Notes under the pieces: generated by a model
Told to the model about the DNA's origin: nothing
The model's database searches: none
What the model saw: only the letters and a program-made list of their open reading frames with translations
Made by a program: the position numbers and the translations under genes
From: an uncultured Eubacteriales bacterium
Lineage (GTDB): Bacteria > Bacillota > Clostridia > Oscillospirales > Oscillospiraceae
Length of the DNA: 20,499 nucleotides
Assembly (NCBI GenBank): GCA_900544705.1
Contig: UQWH01000034.1
Location: forward strand, 1 to 20,499
Direction: 5' to 3'
Shown: positions 14,597 through 20,499 of the stretch, one piece after another
How positions within the stretch are numbered: position 1 is the first letter of the stretch
Layout of the letters: every line of letters starts with the position of its first letter

Positions 14597-14644
14597 ATGA
14601 TACCAATTTACCGCGCAGCACGCCGGGCGGGGCTGCCCGCATGA
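14597..14644 (+). CDS. 15-codon leader ORF coupled to the downstream membrane protein
   Basis: The only strong ribosome binding site in this region, GGAGG at 14585-14589, is spaced 7 bases from the ATG at 14597. That frame encodes MIPIYRAARRAGLPA and stops at 14644, overlapping the ATG of the membrane-protein gene (ATGA at 14641). The membrane-protein frame has no start codon near this GGAGG. The short ORF may therefore only bring ribosomes to the next start, may be an attenuating leader, or may result from a small mutation of the N-terminus. Three arginines lie in the last nine residues. Confidence 0.4.
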   Translation: MIPIYRAARRAGLPA

Positions 14645-15669
14645 CGCGCAAACGCGCCCTGTGGCTGGCGCTTTTTCTCGTCCTGACCGCCGCCACCGTG
14701 CTGATTCAAATCACCAGTCAGGATTTTTCCTTTTCCGGCTTCTGGAACTGCTGCGTCAATTCCGACCACTGGCTTCTCGCCGCCGCCTTTTTGTGTATGC
14801 TCGGCATCATCTTCTTTGAAGGCATGAGCCTGCGCATGATCTGCGGCTCTCTCGGCTATCATCGGCCGCCGTACCACGGTTTTGTTTACTGCGCAGCGGA
14901 TCTTTTCTTCTCCGCGATCACGCCCTCGGCCTCCGGCGGCCAGCCCGTCGCCGCCTACTGTATGTACACCGACGGCATCCCGATGGAGGTCTCCTCGGTC
15001 GCACTGCTTCTGAACCTGATTCTCTACAAGGCAGCGCTGTTTCTCGTCACGATCGTCTGTATCGCGCTGCGGCCTGCCGTCTTTGCGGAGTATCACACCG
15101 CCTCGCTGGTGCTTCTGCTTCTGGGCGCAATCATACAGGGAGCGCTGGCCCTACTGCTGATTTTGCTGTTGTTCCGGCCGAAGCTGGTACATTCCATCTG
15201 CAATTGGAGCATTTCCTTCCTTTCCAAGCTGCACTTGCTGCGCAAGGCAGAGGAAAAGCGGGCGAAGCTCGCCAACTGGATCGACAGCTACGGTATCTGC
15301 GCCGCTTCCGTCCGCGGAAATACCGGGATGCTCGTGCGCACATTCCTGCTGAATCTGGGGCAGCGCATCTGTATGCTGATGGTTCCGGTGCTGGTTTTTC
15401 TGGCGCTGGGCGGCGCAAAGCGCGACTGGCTGGACATTTTCATCGGTCAGAGCCACGTCTATCTCGGCTCCAATTCCGTTCCCCTGCCCGGTGCGGTCGG
15501 CGCGGCCGACTGGCTGTTTGTTGACATCTGCGGCAACTATTTCTCCGATGCCGTCAGCTTCAACCTGCTGTCCAGAGGAATTTCCTTCTACTGCAACGTG
15601 GCGATCTGCGGTCTGATGACCTGGCTCTGGCTGCTGCGCCACAAGAAACCGAACAAGGCCGCCGTCTGA
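14641..15669 (+). CDS. LPG_synthase_TM (UPF0104, MprF flippase-like) membrane protein
   Basis: The product is 342 residues with about seven to nine hydrophobic helices. Family motifs are FFSAITPSASGGQPVAAY in the first half and SVPLPGAVGAADWLF near the C-terminus; both glycine-rich motifs are typical of the membrane domain shared with MprF, which moves aminoacylated phospholipids across the membrane. It has no catalytic C-terminal domain, so it is a stand-alone version. The start at 14641 follows directly from the leader ORF stop and begins just before the first helix. The oligopeptidase gene follows after 29 bases. A possible link with the separate DUF2156 protein at 9459 is inference. Function of stand-alone members is not well defined. 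Confidence 0.88.
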   Translation: MTRKRALWLALFLVLTAATVLIQITSQDFSFSGFWNCCVNSDHWLLAAAFLCMLGIIFFEGMSLRMICGSLGYHRPPYHGFVYCAADLFFSAITPSASGGQPVAAYCMYTDGIPMEVSSVALLLNLILYKAALFLVTIVCIALRPAVFAEYHTASLVLLLLGAIIQGALALLLILLLFRPKLVHSICNWSISFLSKLHLLRKAEEKRAKLANWIDSYGICAASVRGNTGMLVRTFLLNLGQRICMLMVPVLVFLALGGAKRDWLDIFIGQSHVYLGSNSVPLPGAVGAADWLFVDICGNYFSDAVSFNLLSRGISFYCNVAICGLMTWLWLLRHKKPNKAAV

Positions 15670-15698
15670 CGGCGGTGAGATATGAAAGGAGCAAATTC

Positions 15699-17459
15699 AT
15701 GAACGAAAGATGGTCTTTGGACGCGCTTTACACCGGCTTTGACAGCCCGGAATTTCAGGCCGACCTGAAAAAGCTGGACGAGCTGTGCGCCCGTTATCAG
15801 GAGCTGGCCGCGCACTATGGTGCCGGTGCCCCCGCCGCCGAGATCCGCACGACGCTGGAGCTGGAAGAAGCCCTCGCCGACCTTACCGAGCGGATGTTCC
15901 TCTATGCCAGTCTGCGTCAGTCCGCCGACACAAAGGACGCCGAAAGCGCCTCCGTTTCCGGCCGTCTGATGAACAAGCTGGCCTCCATCACCGGCGCGCA
16001 GACTGCCTTCCGGCAGTTTGTGGCAAAACAGGAAAATCTGGACGCCCTGATCGACGCCGATCCCCTGCTGACCGATTACCGCTATCTTCTGACCAACATC
16101 AAGAAGGACAGCCGCTATCTTCTGAGCCAGCGGGAAGAGGAGATCATGGCGCGCATGAGCCTGTCCGGCGCGGACGCATGGGAGGAGCTTCAGTCCTACC
16201 TGACCTCCTCGGTACAGGTGGATTTCCGCGGCGGCCGGACGACGCTGTCGGCCATCCGCAATCTCGCCTATGACCCCGACCCCGCGACCCGTAAGGAAGC
16301 CTACGAGGCAGAGCTTGCCTGCTATCCGAAGATCGCGGACTCCGTGGCCTACTCGCTCAACTCCATCAAGCTGCAAATGCTCACCGACTGCCATCTGCGC
16401 GGCTACGAATCGCCCTTGCAGCGCGCGCTCTACAACGCGCGGATGCAGCGCAAAACGCTCGACGCCATGTTCTCCGCCATCGACGAATATCTGCCCAAGT
16501 TCTGGGCCTATCTGCGCGGCAAGGCCAACGCGCTGGGCCACAAAAACGGGATGCCGTGGTACGATATGTTCGCGCCCATGGGCGAAAACGACAAGAAATA
16601 CTCGCTGGAAGAGGCGCGCGACGTCATTCTCCGGCTCTTCGGCAGCTTCGACGAGGATCTTCGCGCCATGGGGCAGGAGGCCTTTGACAACGCATGGATC
16701 GACTTTTATCCGCGCGAGGGCAAGGTCGGCGGCGCATTCTGCTGCGCCATCCAGCCCATCCGCCAGAGCCGCATCCTGACAAACTTCGACGGGACCTATT
16801 CCGACATCGTCACGCTGGCGCACGAGCTGGGCCATGCCTTCCACAACGTGAACCTCTACGATCACCGCCCGCTGAACAAGGAATACTCCATGCCCGTAGC
16901 GGAAACGGCCTCCACCTTCAACGAAAACATCGTCAACAACGCCGCCTACGCCGCCGCACAGACCGACGGTGAGCGTCTGGCGATCCTGGAATCCCAGCTC
17001 ATGGACGCCTGCCAGATCATCTGCGACATCTACAGCCGCTACCTGTTTGAAACGGCGGTGTTTGAGCGCCGCGAGGAGGAGTTCCTGCCCGCCGACCGCC
17101 TGTGCGAGCTGATGCTCGACGCACAGAAGAAAGCCTATGGCGACGGTCTGGATCACAGCGTGCTGCATCCGTATATGTGGCTGTGCAAGAGCCACTACTA
17201 TTCCGGCTCGCTGAGCTTCTATAACTTCCCCTATGCCTTCGGCGGCCTGTTCGCCCGCGGCCTATACGCCAAGTACCGCGAGGAGGGCGCAGCCTTCGTG
17301 CCGAAATACAAGGCGCTGCTGCACGCCACGACGGTCATGAGCGCCGAGGATGCCGCCGCCATCGCCGGCATTGACCTGACCGACCGCGCATTCTGGGAAA
17401 GCAGCCTTGCCTCCATCGCCAAGGACATCGACGAATTCCTGCGTCTGGTGGAGAAATAA
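15699..17459 (+). CDS. pepF: Oligoendopeptidase F (M3 zinc metallopeptidase)
   Basis: The product is 586 residues, normal for PepF. The zinc site HELGH is at residues 375-379 in TLAHELGHAFHN, with the third ligand glutamate in the following PVAETASTFNE segment. The N-terminal helical lobe begins WSLDALYTGFDSPEFQADL, and the C-terminal FPYAFGGLFARGLYAKY is also conserved. It cuts short peptides in the cytoplasm, recycling them or degrading signal-peptide fragments. The ATG at 15699 follows AAAGGAG by 7 bases. It is the last gene of the operon and ends before the terminator at 17545. Confidence 0.95.
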   Translation: MNERWSLDALYTGFDSPEFQADLKKLDELCARYQELAAHYGAGAPAAEIRTTLELEEALADLTERMFLYASLRQSADTKDAESASVSGRLMNKLASITGAQTAFRQFVAKQENLDALIDADPLLTDYRYLLTNIKKDSRYLLSQREEEIMARMSLSGADAWEELQSYLTSSVQVDFRGGRTTLSAIRNLAYDPDPATRKEAYEAELACYPKIADSVAYSLNSIKLQMLTDCHLRGYESPLQRALYNARMQRKTLDAMFSAIDEYLPKFWAYLRGKANALGHKNGMPWYDMFAPMGENDKKYSLEEARDVILRLFGSFDEDLRAMGQEAFDNAWIDFYPREGKVGGAFCCAIQPIRQSRILTNFDGTYSDIVTLAHELGHAFHNVNLYDHRPLNKEYSMPVAETASTFNENIVNNAAYAAAQTDGERLAILESQLMDACQIICDIYSRYLFETAVFERREEEFLPADRLCELMLDAQKKAYGDGLDHSVLHPYMWLCKSHYYSGSLSFYNFPYAFGGLFARGLYAKYREEGAAFVPKYKALLHATTVMSAEDAAAIAGIDLTDRAFWESSLASIAKDIDEFLRLVEK

Positions 17460-17544
17460 GAGTGCACGGATAGCCGTCGGCAATGCCGATGGTATGCAGG
17501 CCGAGCCCACAGGCTTATCCACATGTACTTTTCTTACTACAAAT

Positions 17545-17573
17545 AAAAAACAGGCTCATCCGAGCCTGTTTTT
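17545..17573. terminator. Rho-independent terminator, bidirectional
   Basis: CAGGCTC and GAGCCTG form a 7-bp stem (loop ATCC), extended by A6 on the left and T5 on the right to 12 pairs. It lies between the convergent pepF gene and the XRE-type regulator and can end both transcripts. Confidence 0.9.
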
Positions 17574-17618
17574 ATTATTTCAAAGGTTTCTTATACTGAT
17601 ATGCGTCAAAAAGTGGCA

Positions 17619-18611
17619 TTAGATATATTCCACACACAGCTCGCCGAAGCTGACCTGCGGGTGGAGAACGATCGTCGCCTCTGGCGTTTCCTGCGGCTGG
17701 CCGACGGTATGGGCTTCTGCTGCGAAGGTTCCGCCCGACGATTCCATTTCCACGCGGAAGCGACGCGGGATCCGCAGGACCGTTTCGCCGAAGCGGCTTC
17801 TCACCGTGATATGGCAATCGGGAGCGACGCTTTCGCAGCCGGAAAAATCAACGCAGTAAGAGCCGAATTTTGTTTCGATCTCACCGCCGCGCAGCTCCGT
17901 CAGCTCGACCAGGATCGTGTCCTCGCCGAATTCGGACTCCACCTTCACCCAGCCGTCTTCAAAGGAATATTCGCTGCTGCTTTCCGGCGCGTGGATGACC
18001 GAGTGCTTTCTCTTCCTGCCGAAGAGTACATCGATCAGCAGGCTCACACCCCAGAGAAGCAGAAAGGCCGGAATGACGACCTTCCAGCCGAGGCTGACCT
18101 TCCAGAGGCCGAAGCTCGTCACGAGGAAGTACGCGCCTGCCAGCGTGACCGCCAGTGGGAAGAACGACGGATGGTGCACCATCCCGGCGAGGCCGCCGAT
18201 CAGCAGCGCCGTCGTCCAGAGGACCGTCCACCACGAAACGCCCAGCTCCGGCCGGAGCGCCGACAGCAGGAGCAGTCCGCCGATGCAGAGGATGTACACG
18301 GCAAACCAGATGCCCTCCCTCGGCTTCCATTCCATATGGAATTCCTTTCTGCTCTCGCGGGGCGATTGCCCGACCGGCTCGGCCGTCCTGACGGTGCCGC
18401 CCGCCGGCTCCTTGCCCAGCAGCTCATCGACGGTGATCCCGAAGATCTCCGCCAGCTGCGGCAGCAGGCTGATGTCCGGGCAGGACAGGTCGTTTTCCCA
18501 CTTGCTGACGGCCTGCGCACTGACGCGCACGCGGTCGGCAAGCTGCTCCTGCGTCATGCCCAGCCGCTTGCGGTGCTGCATGATGCGTTTTCCCAATGTC
18601 ATTTCGTTCAT
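17619..18611 (-). CDS. Membrane-anchored XRE-family regulator with LiaF-like C-terminal domain
   Basis: The product is 330 residues. Residues 5-60 are a Cro/C1-type HTH (GKRIMQHRKRLGMTQEQLAD, then VSAQAVSKWENDLSCPDISLL). After a short linker come four membrane helices (about residues 102-190: WFAVYILCIGGLLLLSAL, VLWTTALLIGGLAGMV, LAVTLAGAYFLVTSFG, VVIPAFLLLWGVSLLI). The C-terminal 120 residues repeat the pattern VESEFGEDTILV, ETKFGSYCVDFSG, VRSRFGETVLRIP, resembling the beta-solenoid of LiaF/DUF4097 (toastrack) proteins that respond to envelope stress. The design suggests a one-component membrane sensor that binds DNA directly. An AGGAGGG site lies 8 bases before the ATG. The signal and target genes are unknown. 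Confidence 0.85.
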   Translation of the reverse strand: MNEMTLGKRIMQHRKRLGMTQEQLADRVRVSAQAVSKWENDLSCPDISLLPQLAEIFGITVDELLGKEPAGGTVRTAEPVGQSPRESRKEFHMEWKPREGIWFAVYILCIGGLLLLSALRPELGVSWWTVLWTTALLIGGLAGMVHHPSFFPLAVTLAGAYFLVTSFGLWKVSLGWKVVIPAFLLLWGVSLLIDVLFGRKRKHSVIHAPESSSEYSFEDGWVKVESEFGEDTILVELTELRGGEIETKFGSYCVDFSGCESVAPDCHITVRSRFGETVLRIPRRFRVEMESSGGTFAAEAHTVGQPQETPEATIVLHPQVSFGELCVEYI

Positions 18612-18703
18612 TTTCTTTTCCCTCCTTCATTCTATTCCTACTATGCCATACTCGGAAGGAAAAGTCTATCATCTGTCCGTTAAGAATTCGGAAAAGGTAA
18701 AAC

Positions 18704-18736
18704 AACCCACGGTTGAGCATGTCTCAACCGTGGGTT
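18704..18736 (-). terminator. Terminator after the serpin gene (distal hairpin)
   Basis: AACCCACGGTTGAG (18704-18717) and CTCAACCGTGGGTT (18723-18736) form a perfect 14-bp stem. On the minus strand it is followed by GTTTTACC. It is the second of two hairpins after the serpin stop. Confidence 0.7.
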
Positions 18737-18739
18737 CAG

Positions 18740-18765
18740 CGTGTCGAAAAAACCTTTTCGACACG
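18740..18765 (-). terminator. Proximal hairpin of the serpin 3' region
   Basis: CGTGTCGAAAA (18740-18750) and TTTTCGACACG (18755-18765) form a perfect 11-bp stem with a 4-base loop. The T run is in the loop side rather than after the stem, so it may protect or help fold the 3' end instead of terminating. Confidence 0.55.
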
Positions 18766-18791
18766 CCGGCAGGCTGCAAAAAGATTTCCGA

Positions 18792-20078
18792 TCAGACCGT
18801 GTAGATCGCGCCGAGGAAGAGGAAGCACTGCATCTCGCGGTCGTAGATGCCGCACACAAAGGGACGATCCACGCGGACGGTCTTGTATTCCTGCGGAATG
18901 GCAGTGGACTCCGCGACCATCTCCACCGTGGTCGCTGCGGCGGCCTCCGTGCCGGTTTCATTGACCTGCAGAAAGGTCTTGTGCAGCACGCGGCCGATGC
19001 GCAGGCGGGTCTCCTTCGCCTCCGGCGACATTACGGAGAAGTCCGCCTTGTTCTTATCGAAAGCATCCGTCATGCCCATGGTCTGGAGCGCCGCTCCAAG
19101 CTCCGTGGAATATTCCGTCGTAAATTTCGGCATCACGGCGTGAATTCTCTCCTGCGATGCGTTCGCCATCAGGGCCGTCAGCTTCTCGCCGGTGAGGGAG
19201 GCGACGTAATCGTCCAGCGACGTGCCCTCCTGCGGCAGCAGGACGGCATAGCAGAATCGGTCGTTTTCGTAGTCCTTGAGGAAACCGACCGTGTTTTCGT
19301 CCCGCAGATACCAATATTCGTCGGAATACATCAGCTCGGCCTGCGTATCGCCGGAAGCGGCGTGGAAAGGCTCCTCTTTGACGTCGGAGGTAATATACTC
19401 CTTCCGCCATGTTGCGCTGAACGCCAGCGCGTTGACCAGATACATCACCGCATCCGGGTCCATCTCGTCAAGGATCTTTTCGATCTTTCCTCCGGTCTGG
19501 TAGTTGACCCAGCTGTTGATCGCATCGCGGGTGGCGGCGTTGAAGGGAGCCGAGTTGACCTCCGCGCCGTAGTAGTCGCGGTCGGTCTGGAGGAAATCCT
19601 CGCTGACCGGGTAATCCTCACGCAGCCAGAGGGCGTTGGCCGCGGAGAATTCCTCCGTGCTCTTCTGCCCGCAGGCGAGCAGGTAGGCATTGAGCTGCTG
19701 CACGGGCATACCGAGCGTCTGCTCCATCTGCGCCAGCGTCTCCCCGGAAGCGCCGTTGGCCGTCATCGCCAGCGCGAGCTGGACGGAATAGGGGGAAATC
19801 ACAGTGTTTTCACCCTTTGCGGTATTTTTCAAAAGTGCAGCCGCAAAGGCCGCGCTCGCCGCCGCGAATTCTGCATCAGGCTCCCGCGCCTCGCCGTTTC
19901 CGGTGAGGGCGACGGGGGGATGACCGGCCGGCTCGTCCACCTCGGAGTGCGCGGGCTTGGATGTGCCGATGGACACATCGGTCGCCTTCTTGTCATCCAC
20001 CTGCGTGGTGGCGCAGGCCGCAAGCTGGAAGCAGAGAGCCACAAAGAGCGCCAGCGCCAGCCATTTTTTCAGTTTCAT
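18792..20078 (-). CDS. Serpin (serine protease inhibitor), lipoprotein
   Basis: The product is 428 residues. A lipoprotein signal (LAAC, Cys22) predicts surface anchoring, with a linker of about 45 residues before the serpin fold (FAAALLKNTAKGENTVISPY; the NTVISPYSVQLALAM helix B motif is diagnostic). The reactive-centre loop hinge, GTEAAAATTVEM at 376-387, has the small residues required for loop insertion, so it should be inhibitory. Counting from Gly376 as P15 places P1-P1' at Glu390-Ser391 in VAESTA. The C-terminal DRPFVCGIYD and FLGAIYTV are standard. It would trap a serine (or cysteine) protease outside the cell, perhaps a host or competitor enzyme. An AGGAGG site is 8 bases before the ATG. 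Two hairpins follow the gene. Confidence 0.93.
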   Translation of the reverse strand: MKLKKWLALALFVALCFQLAACATTQVDDKKATDVSIGTSKPAHSEVDEPAGHPPVALTGNGEAREPDAEFAAASAAFAAALLKNTAKGENTVISPYSVQLALAMTANGASGETLAQMEQTLGMPVQQLNAYLLACGQKSTEEFSAANALWLREDYPVSEDFLQTDRDYYGAEVNSAPFNAATRDAINSWVNYQTGGKIEKILDEMDPDAVMYLVNALAFSATWRKEYITSDVKEEPFHAASGDTQAELMYSDEYWYLRDENTVGFLKDYENDRFCYAVLLPQEGTSLDDYVASLTGEKLTALMANASQERIHAVMPKFTTEYSTELGAALQTMGMTDAFDKNKADFSVMSPEAKETRLRIGRVLHKTFLQVNETGTEAAAATTVEMVAESTAIPQEYKTVRVDRPFVCGIYDREMQCFLFLGAIYTV

Positions 20079-20187
20079 GGGTCAGACCTCCTGTCTTTTC
20101 CTTTTGTTGATAAGACGAAGCCGCAAAAAAAAAGTTCCAAAAGCCTTCTATTTCCCTTTACAGGGACACAAACTGTCACCCCCCTGC

Positions 20188-20213
20188 GAGGGAGCGGATT
20201 TCTCCGCTCCCTC
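20188..20213. repeat. Perfect 11-bp hairpin beside the recombinase gene
   Basis: GAGGGAGCGGA (20188-20198), loop TTTC, and TCCGCTCCCTC (20203-20213). It lies 18 bases beyond the recombinase stop. No T run follows on the minus strand, and only TTCCTGTTCTC on the plus strand. It may be a weak terminator or part of the element's end. Confidence 0.6.
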
Positions 20214-20230
20214 TTCCTGTTCTCTCCGTC

Positions 20231-20499
20231 TTATGCCGGGAATTGAATGACTTCGCTCAGCGGCGGGAGCAGCTTCGGCTGCTTCTCGTCTGGCTGCATG
20301 GCGCTGTCCACTGTGCCGATGTCCCGGTAAATGATGCGGACAGACTGGCTGGAATTGCGGGAGTATTTTGTTTCCCGTTCACCGACCTCAATGCGCTGAA
20401 TAAACAGCCGCAGCAGTTCAGGTGTCAGCGTATCAATTGCTGTGTACTGCTTTGCCTTTTCAATGAAAGCATCCACGTTCGCTTCGCGAGCCTGAAGCT
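20231..20499 (-). CDS. Large serine recombinase, C-terminal DUF4368 domain (partial, runs off right edge)
   Basis: The open frame enters from the right edge (LQAREANVDAFIEKAKQYTA) and continues IDTLTPELLRLFIQRIEVGE, SVRIIYRDIG to a stop at 20231. This matches the C-terminal DUF4368 domain of TndX/TnpX-like large serine recombinases of clostridial integrative elements. The catalytic resolvase domain lies outside the window. Such enzymes insert and excise their element, and the gene usually sits close to one end of it, so the element boundary should lie between about 20090 and 20230. I cannot say whether the full gene is intact. Confidence 0.85.
   Translation of the reverse strand, partial: LQAREANVDAFIEKAKQYTAIDTLTPELLRLFIQRIEVGERETKYSRNSSQSVRIIYRDIGTVDSAMQPDEKQPKLLPPLSEVIQFPA

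Noticed and set aside
15588..17195. 535-codon open frame on the minus strand
   Set aside because: It is antisense to the clear oligoendopeptidase F gene and has no recognisable domain or convincing ribosome binding site.
18741..20246. 501-codon open frame on the plus strand
   Set aside because: It is antisense to the serpin and begins in the hairpin region; it has no domain of its own.

Overview
The window looks like a chromosome segment of a GC-rich, low-outer-membrane (Gram-positive type) anaerobic gut clostridium, probably Oscillospiraceae/Ruminococcaceae-like. The basis is indirect: strong AGGAGG-type ribosome binding sites, lipoproteins with LAAC/LTAC lipoboxes, a sortase-type surface protein with an SPATG signal, an HPr with an HPr-kinase-type serine, and pieces of clostridial conjugative-transposon genes at both ends. 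The species cannot be named from the sequence alone.

Left end (1-about 2856): what appears to be the edge of an integrated element. It holds a truncated response regulator (minus strand), a divergent three-gene thiol/electron-transfer cassette (48-aa membrane CXXC protein, NapH-like polyferredoxin, TlpA-like lipoprotein), then a gene-poor tail with a strong terminator and a decayed TnpV-like start. The element's edge runs into the 3' end of an HPr gene and seems to have replaced its last codons.

Decaying sigma-54 locus (2813-5059): HPr and an unrecognised 110-aa protein form a minus-strand operon behind a textbook -24/-12 (sigma-54) promoter. Divergent from it is rpoN (sigma-54), which carries a frameshift and has lost its RpoN box. 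A deletion fused its 3' end, tail to tail, to a HAD-hydrolase gene that has itself lost its 3' part and gained an in-frame TAG. The sigma factor and the operon it presumably served are therefore both damaged side by side.

Housekeeping and envelope region (5420-20078): MATE exporter and TetR-type regulator; mnmA-cyclophilin operon; DUF2156 protein plus GNAT acetyltransferase; a beta-helix surface protein; HD-domain protein plus a second mnmA; an MprF-flippase-like membrane protein (behind a 15-codon leader ORF) plus oligoendopeptidase F; a membrane-anchored XRE regulator with a LiaF-like C-terminal domain; and a lipoprotein serpin with an intact inhibitory hinge. Most transcription units are bounded by clear promoters and hairpins.

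Right end (20231-20499): the C-terminus of a large serine recombinase (DUF4368 type) enters from the right, so a second integrated element probably begins there. No rRNA, tRNA or CRISPR array was seen. The most interesting story is the sigma-54 locus: a consensus sigma-54 promoter left beside a broken rpoN.
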